Counted from the first letter of the stretch, positions 7,427 to 15,143 are shown. The stretch: DNA of 15,216 bases from an uncultured Campylobacter sp. (GCF_937890585.1 NZ_CALACG010000343.1:1-15216), one strand, 5' to 3'. A program made the numbers and translations. The notes: a model not told the origin generated them from the letters alone.

Positions 7427-8071
7427 ATGGATGATTCAATACTTGAAGGTGCAGTAAAATTTATGGAAGATGGTTTTTTAGAGCATGAAGAGCTCTTTAA
7501 AAGTCTGCAACACAAACAAGATCCGCACACACTTTTCATATCTTGCGTGGATTCAAGGGTCGTGCCAAATTTGATAACAAACTGCCTGCCAGGTGAGCTT
7601 TTTATGGTGCGAAATATCGCAAACATCGTGCCACCTTATAGGGTGAGCGAAGAGTTTTTAGCGACCACTTCGGCGATCGAATATGCGCTTGAAGTTTTAA
7701 ACATCAAAAACATCATCATTTGCGGACACTCTGACTGTGGTGGATGCGCGGCACTTTATGTTGATGAAAAGAAGCTAAAAAACACTCCAAACGTTAGAAA
7801 CTGGATCAGGCTAATAGAGCCTATCAAGCGAGAAGTGCTTAAATTTACAAGCGATGATCCAGCCAAAATGGCGTGGCTAACCGAGAGACTAAACGTGATA
7901 AATTCGATAGAAAACATAATGACATATCCAAATGTAAAAGAGGAGTACGAAAGCGGTAAGCTTCAAATTTATGGCTGGCACTACATCATAGAAACTGGCG
8001 AAATTTTTAGCTACGATTTAAAAGAGGGCACGTTTAAACTTTTAGCGGACAAAAGAGGCGAAAATGCGTAA
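7427..8071 (+). CDS. canB: Beta-class carbonic anhydrase
   Basis: This enzyme interconverts CO2 and bicarbonate in the cytoplasm, supplying bicarbonate for carboxylations and helping with pH; campylobacters are capnophilic. The product has 214 residues from the chosen start. Zinc ligands are C40 in SCVDSR (39-44), with the D42/R44 dyad, and H101/C104 in CGHSDCGGC (99-107). The segment VPNLITNCLPGELFMVRNIANIVPPY (46-71) is typical of the class. I prefer the ATG at 7427 because GGAG at 7414-7417 lies 9 nt before it; an in-frame ATG at 7412 overlaps that site and has no binding site of its own. The stop overlaps the channel gene by 8 nt. It is the first gene of a probable five-gene operon. The symbol follows the C. 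jejuni homologue as I remember it. Confidence 0.95.
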   Translation: MDDSILEGAVKFMEDGFLEHEELFKSLQHKQDPHTLFISCVDSRVVPNLITNCLPGELFMVRNIANIVPPYRVSEEFLATTSAIEYALEVLNIKNIIICGHSDCGGCAALYVDEKKLKNTPNVRNWIRLIEPIKREVLKFTSDDPAKMAWLTERLNVINSIENIMTYPNVKEEYESGKLQIYGWHYIIETGEIFSYDLKEGTFKLLADKRGENA

Positions 8072-9908
8072 ATTTCTAACCATCATCCTGCTTTCTTTCA
8101 TAACTCTTTTTGGCGCTGATAACAACGTAACGCAAGAAGACGATATCATCAGCATAACAAATCAAATTCAAACCCTAAACAGCCAGATAAATATCATAAA
8201 ATCTCAGCAAAAAGACCTAAACGCTTCAAAGATCGATAACTCAAATTTGATCACTCTTCAAAAGAAAAAGAGCGCTCTTTTAGAGAAAATTCCGACCTAT
8301 GTTATGCAGATCGAAGTTACACAAAGCGATATCAATAAATATAACCTGCAAAAAGGGGCACTAGAGAAAAAGGTAGCTAGGCTAGAGAAGCAGTCAAACA
8401 AGGACGCCTATATCCAAAGCGCCATCGAGCTTGAGAAGATGAAGGTAGACTACGCCTACTACTCGGCGCTCATTAGCCTTGAGGAGATATTTAAAAAGGG
8501 CGCTAAGGCAAATTCTATCAAAGAGGTGATAGACGGCGGACTCTTAAATTTACAAACAAATTCCTACGTCAGCATAAAGGAGCTAAAAGACTCGCTAAAT
8601 GAGACTTCAAGCTCGTATGACGCAGCATTTATGGACCTTGAGCTAAAAAAAGAGACACAGGAGGAAATTTTAACCTACCTTAAAAATAACGCCGATCTTC
8701 TAAGCTCAAGCATGCTCTTATCTGAGCTAAATTTAGTCGATGCAGTAGACTATATAAACAAATCAACAGCTGTAAATCCAAGCAAATTTAACCTTGGCAA
8801 GATAGTTGTTATCGTTGCGATATTTTTATTTTTCGTCTCGCTAACTAGAATTTTAGCCAAGCTCACCTACTGGGTGATGTCGCTCATTGCTTCAGGCGAA
8901 GGGGTCAAAGAGGCTAAAGATCAGATCGTAGATATCGTGAAAAAGCCGATCTCTGCGCTTCTTATCATCTACGCGCTAAATATCTGTATCGGCGTTGGAT
9001 TTTACCCTGTGCCAGTGCCACTTGTCATAGCAAATATCTTTTCTATCATCTATATAATCGCATTTTCATGGCTTGTTCTAACCATACTAAATGGCTATGG
9101 CATCGCAATAATCGACAAGATAGCGCAAAAAAGCAGGCGCAAAGAGGTCATAAACCTAGCCTTAAAAGTGATCTACGTGATCGTACTTATCATCACGCTT
9201 TTACTGATACTTCAAAAGCTTGGCTTTGATATCTCAGCACTCATCGCCTCCCTTGGTATCGGTGGTCTTGCCGTTGCTTTTGCTGCAAAAGACATCATCG
9301 CAAACTTCTTTGCCTCTGTTATGATGCTCTTTGACAACTCATTTTCACAAGGCGACTGGATAGTTTGCGGTGATATAGAGGGCACGGTCGTTGAGATAGG
9401 CTTTAGAAAAACAACAGTTAGAAGCTTTGATAACGCCCTTATCTTCGTACCAAACTCAAAGCTAGCGAGCGATCCTGTGAGAAACTGGAGCAGGCGAAAG
9501 GTCGGAAGACGCATCAAAATGCTAATAGGCATAGAGTATGGAGCTACGACTGATGAGATCAAAAAATGCGTCGAAGATATCAAAAATATGCTCATAAACC
9601 ACCCAGATATCGCCAAAAGCGAGGATGTCGCGGCTAAAAAAAGAGGACTAAGATATAGACAAAATATAGTTTCGATAGACGACTACGCTGGATATAAGTC
9701 AAATTTATTTGTCGTGGTTGATGACTTTGCGGAGAGCTCGATAAATATCTTAATCTACTGCTTTGCAAAAACTATCGTTTGGGGAGAGTTCTTAGACGTT
9801 AAACAAGACGTTATGCTAAAGATCATGGAAATTTTAAAGCAAAATGGTCTAAATTTTGCCTTCCCAAGCCAGAGCTTGTACATTGAAAATATAAAAGATA
9901 AAATTTAA
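8064..9908 (+). CDS. Large MscS-family mechanosensitive channel with periplasmic coiled-coil
   Basis: An inner-membrane channel expected to open under membrane tension and release small solutes. The 614 residues start with a signal peptide (1-18, ending LFGA). A largely helical, coiled-coil-like periplasmic region follows (about 25-235), rich in Lys, Gln and Leu. Membrane segments are at about 246-275, 295-313, 318-345 and 362-384. The pore-lining helix at 392-423 contains the signature GIGGLAVAFAAKDIIANFFAS. The MscS beta domain follows (SQGDWI, 428-433; GTVVEIGFRKTTVRSFDNALIFVPNS, 440-465), then the alpha-beta C-terminal domain. The ATG lies within the end of the carbonic anhydrase gene (8-nt overlap), so translation is coupled. 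It resembles C. jejuni Cj0238 in size and position, as I remember it. Whether it has a role in CO2 physiology is not known. Confidence 0.95.
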   Translation: MRKFLTIILLSFITLFGADNNVTQEDDIISITNQIQTLNSQINIIKSQQKDLNASKIDNSNLITLQKKKSALLEKIPTYVMQIEVTQSDINKYNLQKGALEKKVARLEKQSNKDAYIQSAIELEKMKVDYAYYSALISLEEIFKKGAKANSIKEVIDGGLLNLQTNSYVSIKELKDSLNETSSSYDAAFMDLELKKETQEEILTYLKNNADLLSSSMLLSELNLVDAVDYINKSTAVNPSKFNLGKIVVIVAIFLFFVSLTRILAKLTYWVMSLIASGEGVKEAKDQIVDIVKKPISALLIIYALNICIGVGFYPVPVPLVIANIFSIIYIIAFSWLVLTILNGYGIAIIDKIAQKSRRKEVINLALKVIYVIVLIITLLLILQKLGFDISALIASLGIGGLAVAFAAKDIIANFFASVMMLFDNSFSQGDWIVCGDIEGTVVEIGFRKTTVRSFDNALIFVPNSKLASDPVRNWSRRKVGRRIKMLIGIEYGATTDEIKKCVEDIKNMLINHPDIAKSEDVAAKKRGLRYRQNIVSIDDYAGYKSNLFVVVDDFAESSINILIYCFAKTIVWGEFLDVKQDVMLKIMEILKQNGLNFAFPSQSLYIENIKDKI

Positions 9909-9918
9909 GGAGTTAAAG

Positions 9919-10077
9919 ATGAGTGATGATTTCGAATATGACGACGTAGAAGAAAACTACACTGAATTTGACGATGAGGACGAGGATAGTAGCGATAGCT
10001 ATGACTATAACTACGACGAAAATGACTACAACTACGAAGATAGCGATGAGGATGAGGAGAGTTACGACTCGTACTAA
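9919..10077 (+). CDS. 52-residue extremely acidic, tyrosine-rich small protein, function unknown
   Basis: A short open frame from ATG to TAA, preceded by AAGGAG (9907-9912) with 6-nt spacing and only 10 nt after the channel stop. The product has 16 Asp, 11 Glu and 9 Tyr among 52 residues, with no Lys, Arg, His or Cys. About half the residues are acidic, so the pI must be very low and the net charge about -27. It has no signal peptide or membrane segment and is probably disordered and cytosolic. Acidic runs such as DDEDEDSSDSYDYNYDE (23-39) and SDEDEESYDSY (42-52) dominate. The good binding site and tight fit between the channel and cyclase genes argue for a real gene. I recognise no family. 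Cation binding, nucleic-acid mimicry or contact with the basic cytoplasmic side of the channel are all possible, and none is shown. Confidence 0.72.
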   Translation: MSDDFEYDDVEENYTEFDDEDEDSSDSYDYNYDENDYNYEDSDEDEESYDSY

Positions 10078-10080
10078 GAG

Positions 10081-10107
10081 AATTTAATGGATTAAATTTA
10101 GGAGAGG
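10081..10107 (+). promoter_or_regulatory. AT-rich inverted repeat and RBS before the first diguanylate cyclase
   Basis: AATTTAAT-GG-ATTAAATT is a perfect inverted repeat with 8-base arms (10081-10098). It ends one base before the strong AGGAGAGG ribosome site (10100-10107). AGGAG is 7 nt from the TTG start at 10112. A competing out-of-frame ATG at 10108 opens a 9-codon frame that stops at 10137. The repeat could be an operator or a weak leader hairpin; the binding site itself fixes the TTG start. Confidence 0.5.
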
Positions 10108-10111
10108 ATGC

Positions 10112-11203
10112 TTGGTAGAATTTATAAAGCAAGATAGTTATAAGGCTATCGACGATATTTACAAAACGATACTAAATGTTGCTATTTTGAGTAATGCGGT
10201 TGCGATTTTAACGCTAAGTTTTGTTTATTTGGATATATCGATCATTTTTATATGCTGTTTGTTCCTTACAATAAGTGGGATACTAAGGTTTAAATTTAAT
10301 ATCAAATATAGATTTTTTATATCAGCAATCTTTCAGTTAAATGTCATTGCAGCCGTAGTAGCCGGAGTTATTGGTATGGGCTGGAACTCTGGGATATGGA
10401 TAGCACTACTTGGTGTAATTTTCATAAACTATTTTTTAGCCTTTAACCAAAAGCTTATTACTTATACCATTAGTATTTTTGAGCTTTCAATACTTATTTG
10501 GCTATATTTATCTTATAAAAATAGCACTTGTAACGTCTCTGATACAGCTCAAGATTGTATCACACTTTTGAGCGTTGCTTTTACATATTATCTAGTTTTT
10601 AGCCTCTCTGGCTTTGCTGACGCCATTACATCTAGTGGCTACAAACAAATCAGTGATGAAAGGGATGAGATAGAGAGGATATCAAAATACGACTTTTTAA
10701 CAGGACTCTTAAACAGACGTTCCGTTGAAGCAACCTTAAAAGATGAGCTTAAAAAACTAAAAGAAAAGAGTACCGATTCAAATTTAGTTGTTATGTTGGG
10801 CGATATAGATAACTTTAAAAAGATAAATGACACTTATGGACACGACTGGGGCGATAAGGTCTTAAAAGAGATCGCTCTAGCGTTAAGAGATACTTTTAGA
10901 GATAGTGATAAGCTTTGTCGCTGGGGCGGTGAAGAGTTTTTAATAATACTGCCAAACATAAAAACAGAAGATGTAAAAAATGTCGAAAACAGGCTTGCAA
11001 CAAGGATAAGCCAAGTAAAACTACCAGATAAAAGTGCTGTGACTATGACCTTTGGTCTAGTTCTTTGTGCAAGTGGCATAAACGTTAATATAGATACCGT
11101 GATCAACCTAGCCGATAAAAAGCTTTACGAGGGTAAGAAAAACGGCAAGGACCGAATAGAATATGCCATCCTAAAGAAGGATATAGACTATGACAATGCC
11201 TAA
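10112..11203 (+). CDS. Membrane-bound diguanylate cyclase (GGDEF), first of a tandem pair
   Basis: The enzyme makes c-di-GMP from two GTP at the inner membrane. Residues 20-170 hold about five hydrophobic helices forming an unclassified sensor region. After a linker (SDERDEIERISKYD, 181-194) comes the GGDEF domain. It opens with DFLTGLLNRRS (194-204), then DIDNFKKINDTYGH (231-244), where D231 is a metal ligand. The active-site loop GGEEF (272-276) is intact, and TFGLVLC and ADKKLYEGKKNGKDR close the fold. RDSD at 263-266 is a canonical RxxD inhibitory site, so product feedback is likely. The start is TTG at 10112; no ATG in frame precedes it and the next Met is deep in the protein. The gene follows the acidic protein by 34 nt and overlaps the second cyclase by 14 nt. 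Confidence 0.93.
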   Translation: MVEFIKQDSYKAIDDIYKTILNVAILSNAVAILTLSFVYLDISIIFICCLFLTISGILRFKFNIKYRFFISAIFQLNVIAAVVAGVIGMGWNSGIWIALLGVIFINYFLAFNQKLITYTISIFELSILIWLYLSYKNSTCNVSDTAQDCITLLSVAFTYYLVFSLSGFADAITSSGYKQISDERDEIERISKYDFLTGLLNRRSVEATLKDELKKLKEKSTDSNLVVMLGDIDNFKKINDTYGHDWGDKVLKEIALALRDTFRDSDKLCRWGGEEFLIILPNIKTEDVKNVENRLATRISQVKLPDKSAVTMTFGLVLCASGINVNIDTVINLADKKLYEGKKNGKDRIEYAILKKDIDYDNA

Positions 11204-12251
11204 AATTTCGCTCTATATCTCACAAAAGATCATCCTTTTTTCACTTTTCTTGGTGCATATTTGCTACTTGGTCGCATTTTGCCTAATAGGTCAGGAAGTT
11301 TTAGCCACAGCAAATATCCTATCTGTCTGTATCTATCTTTTCTCGATAAAGCTACTTTATGATAGCGAAGAGAACAACAGGATCACGATGCTCATCTTGC
11401 AGATCGAAATTTTACTGCATGCTATGCTTTGTATCTTTATGCTTGGCTTGGGATATGGCTTTGAAATTTTGTTTTTAACCTCAACGATCAGCCTATTTTT
11501 CCTATCTATCAGTTTTAAAATTTTAAACAGGATCATCTCTGCTCTGCAAATAGCGGCATTTTTGCTTTGCTATTTGGTATTTGAGCCACAAGGTAGCGGC
11601 GGCGAGATAGTGGCCTATAAAGATACGTTTTTTGTATTTAACCTAACCGCATCTTGCGTGTTTGCCGTCCTAACATCATTTTTGCTAGAGAGCTCAAATT
11701 TATTTATATTCTTAGGCATTTTAGAGGAGAAAGAGTCTGCAAAAGCGGTCTTCAACCACGACCCACTAACTGGGCTTTTAAACCGCGCTTCTATGCAACA
11801 AATTTTTAGACAAAAGAATTTATTTGACGGCAACGACTTTGCTATCATGATGTGCGATATCGACAACTTTAAAAAGATAAATGATACCTACGGACACGGC
11901 GCAGGCGATGAAGTGCTAAAGAGCCTTTCTAAAATTTTCAAAAACGCTTTTAGAAATGAAGATAGGGTTGCAAGATTTGGCGGAGAGGAATTTCTAGCTG
12001 TTATCTTTGATGTTAAAAAGGCAAAAGCAGTTAGCATCTTAGAGCGTATCAGAGAGACACTTAATCAAAATGTCGTTGAATTTGAAAACAATAGGATCAT
12101 AGCGACGATGACATTTGGTGTCGTGGCACATAGTGGCAACACTGAGGTAAATATCGAGCGTATGATCAAGCAAGCTGACGAGCTACTTTACGTTGGTAAG
12201 CGAAGTGGTAAAAATATCGTTATGAGTGCGGATTACGATCCAAAAGGATAA
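11190..12251 (+). CDS. Membrane-bound diguanylate cyclase (GGDEF), second of a tandem pair
   Basis: A 353-residue c-di-GMP synthase with about six N-terminal hydrophobic segments (residues 12-175). The GGDEF domain starts with HDPLTGLLNRAS (190-201), then DIDNFKKINDTYGHG (223-237), intact GGEEF (264-268) and TFGVVAH; the RxxD inhibitory site is RNED (255-258). The catalytic half is very like that of the preceding gene, while the membrane halves share little by eye, so the two probably read different signals. The ATG at 11190 lies in the end of the first cyclase, with AAGGA (11177-11181) 8 nt upstream; an ATG at 11196 is a less well spaced alternative. The gene ends at a palindromic terminator shared with the convergent dctM. 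Confidence 0.93.
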   Translation: MTMPKISLYISQKIILFSLFLVHICYLVAFCLIGQEVLATANILSVCIYLFSIKLLYDSEENNRITMLILQIEILLHAMLCIFMLGLGYGFEILFLTSTISLFFLSISFKILNRIISALQIAAFLLCYLVFEPQGSGGEIVAYKDTFFVFNLTASCVFAVLTSFLLESSNLFIFLGILEEKESAKAVFNHDPLTGLLNRASMQQIFRQKNLFDGNDFAIMMCDIDNFKKINDTYGHGAGDEVLKSLSKIFKNAFRNEDRVARFGGEEFLAVIFDVKKAKAVSILERIRETLNQNVVEFENNRIIATMTFGVVAHSGNTEVNIERMIKQADELLYVGKRSGKNIVMSADYDPKG

Positions 12252-12277
12252 ATTTAGAGGCCTAGGCCTCTAAATTT
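12250..12277. terminator. Bidirectional terminator: 28-bp perfect palindrome
   Basis: Arms AAATTTAGAGGCC and GGCCTCTAAATTT surround a central TA, giving a hairpin with a GC-rich top, A-rich foot and T-rich exit on both strands. Bases 12249-12251 are the stop of the second cyclase and 12279-12277 the stop of dctM, so the palindrome runs from one stop codon into the other. It should terminate the plus-strand operon and the TRAP operon alike. Confidence 0.85.
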
Positions 12278-13560
12278 TAATGTCCATACATTATGTTTGG
12301 TAGCCAAAGTGAAATTTGTGGTATATAAGTAACCAAGATAAGACCAAAGAACAAGGTTAGTGTCCATGGCAAGCACGCCATGATGACCTCTTTTAAGTTC
12401 ATATTTGTAAGACCGCTTGCGACAAATAAATTTAGTCCAACAGGCGGAGTGACCATACCTATCTCCATATTTACAACCAAGATGATACCAAAGTGTATAG
12501 GATCGACGCCAAGCTGCGTAGCTATCGGAAGCAAGAGAGGCACCATGATCATGATAACGCTTGAAGGCTCCATAAACTGACCCATGATAAAGAGCAAGAT
12601 ATTTACAAATATCAAAAATCCTATCATGCCGATATTTGCGTCAAGTATCATCGATGCGATCGCTTGCGGGATCTGCTCGCTAGTTAGCAAATAGGCAAAA
12701 ACAACGGCGTTTGCGATGATGAAAAATATCATAGCTGTTGTAAGGGCTGAGTCTAGACAGATATCCCAAAGATCTTTTATCTTTATATCTCTATAGATAA
12801 AAAGTGAGATAAATAGCGCATAGACCGCACTTGCCGCAGCAGCTTCAGTCGGAGTGAATATGCCTCCATAAATTCCGCCAATAACCACAACGACGATTAG
12901 AAGTGCCCAAAATGCTTTTGCAAATTTCTGCACTCTTACTTTAAGTGGCTCAGCCTTAGTCGCTTTAAATCCAAGCTTTTTTGCGCCAACATAGGTCTGA
13001 GCAAGCATCATGCCACCTAGCATTAGGCCTGGCACAACGCCTGCCATAAAGAGCTTACCGATACTAACCTCTGCCGTTACGCCATAAACTATCATAACAA
13101 CTGAAGGTGGGATCAAAATTCCAAGCGAGCCAGCCGTAGTTATGCCGCCCACTGCGTACTCTTTTGGATAGCCAGCCTCTTTTATCGCTGCAAACATAAT
13201 TGAGCCAATAGCCACAACCGTCGCAGGCGAGCTTCCAGAAACTGCTGCAAAGATGATGCAGGCAAATATCGCGCTCATAGGCAAGCCACCTGGCAAGTGT
13301 CCGACCATAGACTTTGCAAAGTCGATGATACGCCTTGCTGAGCCGCCTTTGCTTAGTAAATTTCCAGCCAAGATAAACATCGGGATCGCCATTAGCGAAA
13401 ATTTATTGATACCGTCAAAAATTAGCTGTGGGATCGTAGCGACGTCGATATCTGTAAAAAATATCATCGTTAAAACCGTACTCGTTCCCAGCGAAACCGC
13501 CACTGGCACGCCTATTAGCATCAGTGCAAAAAGTAGGATAAATAAAAATGCTATTGTCAT
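12277..13560 (-). CDS. dctM: TRAP transporter large membrane subunit DctM
   Basis: This is the transport channel of a tripartite ATP-independent periplasmic transporter, which moves its substrate using a sodium or proton gradient. The length of 427 is standard. It has about twelve hydrophobic segments, starting with AFLFILLFALMLIGVPVAVSLG (3-24). Family features include GNLLSKGGSARRIIDFA (65-81), GGLPMSAIFACIIFAAVSGSSPATVVAIG (90-118), GILIPPSVVMIVYG (146-159) and FTPTEAAAASAVYA (235-248). Near the end are EIGMVTPPVGLNLFVASG (367-384) and a final membrane helix. The ATG has AAGGAG 6 nt upstream and follows dctQ by 10 nt. The final codons lie in the palindromic terminator. Confidence 0.96.
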   Translation of the reverse strand: MTIAFLFILLFALMLIGVPVAVSLGTSTVLTMIFFTDIDVATIPQLIFDGINKFSLMAIPMFILAGNLLSKGGSARRIIDFAKSMVGHLPGGLPMSAIFACIIFAAVSGSSPATVVAIGSIMFAAIKEAGYPKEYAVGGITTAGSLGILIPPSVVMIVYGVTAEVSIGKLFMAGVVPGLMLGGMMLAQTYVGAKKLGFKATKAEPLKVRVQKFAKAFWALLIVVVVIGGIYGGIFTPTEAAAASAVYALFISLFIYRDIKIKDLWDICLDSALTTAMIFFIIANAVVFAYLLTSEQIPQAIASMILDANIGMIGFLIFVNILLFIMGQFMEPSSVIMIMVPLLLPIATQLGVDPIHFGIILVVNMEIGMVTPPVGLNLFVASGLTNMNLKEVIMACLPWTLTLFFGLILVTYIPQISLWLPNIMYGH

Positions 13561-13570
13561 CTTTTTCTCC

Positions 13571-14113
13571 TTAGTCTTTGACTACGCTACCATGAGCTAG
13601 CTCGTGCGCTTCGTTGCTTACGACCTTTGCTGCTGGAGTTAGAGCTACTTTTATAGCCTTTTCAGCCGAGCGGTAACTAGCTGTGACAAAGGCTATTGGA
13701 AGCACTAGCATAGGGACCCATTGTGGTATACCAAGGTCTATTATCATCTGCTCGATCTCGTGCAAAATTTTAAGATAATCCACCGAATAAACCGCGATAA
13801 ATATCAAAAAGACCGTTGTTAAAATGTGTGAAAAAAGTAGGCACGCCTTTGCAAGCGCTGGTGGAAATTTCTCCACCAAGATAGTTACGCTCACGTGGAT
13901 GCCCTTGTTAAAGCCATACGCTGCGGCAAAAAACGCCGACCATATAAATAGGTAGTTTGATAGCTCGCTCGCCCACGACCAGCTTTTGTCAAAAAAGTAT
14001 CTAGCCACGACGTTGGCAAAGGCTAGTAGCGTTCCACTAGCTAGCCCTAAAACGGCGATAGTTTTATTAAGCGAGACTATCAATATATCAAGAGCGTTAA
14101 TGAAATTCTTCAT
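13571..14113 (-). CDS. dctQ: TRAP transporter small membrane subunit DctQ
   Basis: The four-helix partner of DctM needed for TRAP uptake, 180 residues. Hydrophobic segments lie at about 14-36, 46-65, 85-110 and 129-148. Family hallmarks are NVVARYFFDKSWSWASELSNYLFIW (34-58) and the GIHVSV motif (70-75). The last 30 residues are a hydrophilic tail. The ATG overlaps the dctP stop as TAATG, so it is translationally coupled to the binding-protein gene. As is usual for this subunit, sequence similarity is low outside those motifs; the neighbours make the call secure. Confidence 0.93.
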   Translation of the reverse strand: MKNFINALDILIVSLNKTIAVLGLASGTLLAFANVVARYFFDKSWSWASELSNYLFIWSAFFAAAYGFNKGIHVSVTILVEKFPPALAKACLLFSHILTTVFLIFIAVYSVDYLKILHEIEQMIIDLGIPQWVPMLVLPIAFVTASYRSAEKAIKVALTPAAKVVSNEAHELAHGSVVKD

Positions 14114-15105
14114 TATTTTGTCTCGATTGTCTTTTCTATAAGCTCTTTGCCGATGACATCGTAAAATTTAGGATAGATAGCCTGCATAACTTTTTGCCAC
14201 TCAGCTTTTTGCGCGTCGTCGATCTTGAAAATTTCTAGCTTTTTAGTCTCTGCTATATATTTTTCAAGCTGAGCTATGACGTGAGCGTCCTCTTTAGCTG
14301 TCTCTTCTCTCTCGTAAGCTGTAGCTTCGCTTAGAGCTTGTTTTACATTTGCTTTTAGATCATCTGGTAGTTTGTTCCAAAATTTATCACTCATAACAAC
14401 TAGATAGCCTAGATATCCGTGGTGAGAAAGTGTAAGTGAGCTTTGAACTTCGTGAAATTTAGAGTTATAGAAATTTGAAAGTGGGTTTTCAGTAGCATCA
14501 ACTACGCCTTGTTGAAGTGCAGAATAGACCTCTGAAAATGGCAGAACTTGTGGGTTGCCACCGATCGCTTTGATCTGCTCTTCAAGTACTTTTGAGCTTT
14601 GGATTCTAAATTTTTGTCCTTTTGCATCTTCTGGAGTGAGGATAGGCTTTTTGCTTGAGCTAAAGTGCTTAAATCCAGCATCCCAGTAATCAAGCGCCAC
14701 AAAGCCCTTCTTAGTCACAAGGCCTTTTAGCTCCTCGCCAACTGCACCGTCTTGAACCTTATGAAGGTGGTCTGCATCTTTAAAGATGAAAGGTAGGTCA
14801 AATAGCTGAAACTGCGGCACGATAGGTGTAAATTTAGAAAAGCTTGGAGCTGCCATTTGAACGTTACCAAGCTTTAGCGCGCCAAATACTCTATCATCAT
14901 CAAGTAGCTGAGCTGATGGGAAGACTTGAACTTTTATCTTGCCGCCACTTAGCTCCTCAGCACGCTTTGCAAAAAAGTCAGCCGCCTTGCCCTTTGGCGT
15001 AGAAGCTGCGACAACGTGAGCAAATTTGATCGTATAGACCTTATCAGCACCAAATGCTAAGCCACTGATGGCACATGTAAAAAGTAAAGCTTGTAAGAAT
15101 TTCAT
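14113..15105 (-). CDS. dctP: TRAP transporter periplasmic binding protein DctP, C4-dicarboxylate type
   Basis: The periplasmic receptor that delivers substrate to DctQM. The 330 residues carry a signal peptide (1-19, ending GLAFG before ADK). The mature part follows the DctP pattern: KFAHVVAASTPKGKAADFFAKR (27-48), QLFDLPFIF (100-108), and KFRIQSS (165-171), in which R167 is the expected carboxylate-binding arginine. Next come GGNPQVLPFSEVYSALQQGVVDATENPLSNFY (182-213), with N207 and N211, and HEVQSSLTLSHHGYLGYLVVMSDKFW (218-243). This last block is close to C4-dicarboxylate DctP proteins, so malate, fumarate or succinate is the likely cargo; other organic acids cannot be excluded. ATG at 15105 with AAAGGA 6 nt upstream. 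It is the first gene of the dctPQM operon. Confidence 0.94.
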   Translation of the reverse strand: MKFLQALLFTCAISGLAFGADKVYTIKFAHVVAASTPKGKAADFFAKRAEELSGGKIKVQVFPSAQLLDDDRVFGALKLGNVQMAAPSFSKFTPIVPQFQLFDLPFIFKDADHLHKVQDGAVGEELKGLVTKKGFVALDYWDAGFKHFSSSKKPILTPEDAKGQKFRIQSSKVLEEQIKAIGGNPQVLPFSEVYSALQQGVVDATENPLSNFYNSKFHEVQSSLTLSHHGYLGYLVVMSDKFWNKLPDDLKANVKQALSEATAYEREETAKEDAHVIAQLEKYIAETKKLEIFKIDDAQKAEWQKVMQAIYPKFYDVIGKELIEKTIETK

Positions 15106-15111
15106 CTTTCA

Positions 15112-15143
15112 TCCTTTGTAATAGTTTTGATAGGTGCATTATA
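15112..15143 (-). promoter_or_regulatory. dctPQM -10 box and ribosome binding site
   Basis: On the minus strand TATAAT is at 15143-15138 and AAAGGA at 15117-15112, 6 nt before the ATG. Transcription should start near 15131, giving a leader of about 26 nt. Upstream sequence is AT-rich without a clear -35, as is common in this genus. Confidence 0.6.

Noticed and set aside
9212..9616. 134-aa minus-strand frame inside the MscS gene
   Set aside because: It lies wholly within the conserved pore and beta domain of a strong plus-strand gene; no RBS or family match.
9890..9895. TATAAA as an internal promoter before the acidic peptide gene
   Set aside because: Imperfect hexamer in AT-rich coding sequence, with no supporting upstream T-runs.
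9905..10132. 75-aa minus-strand frame opposite the acidic peptide
   Set aside because: It is the low-complexity mirror of Asp/Glu/Tyr codons (giving Ser, His, Arg, Pro), has no RBS, and overlaps the start of the first cyclase. The plus-strand frame with AAGGAG explains the region better.
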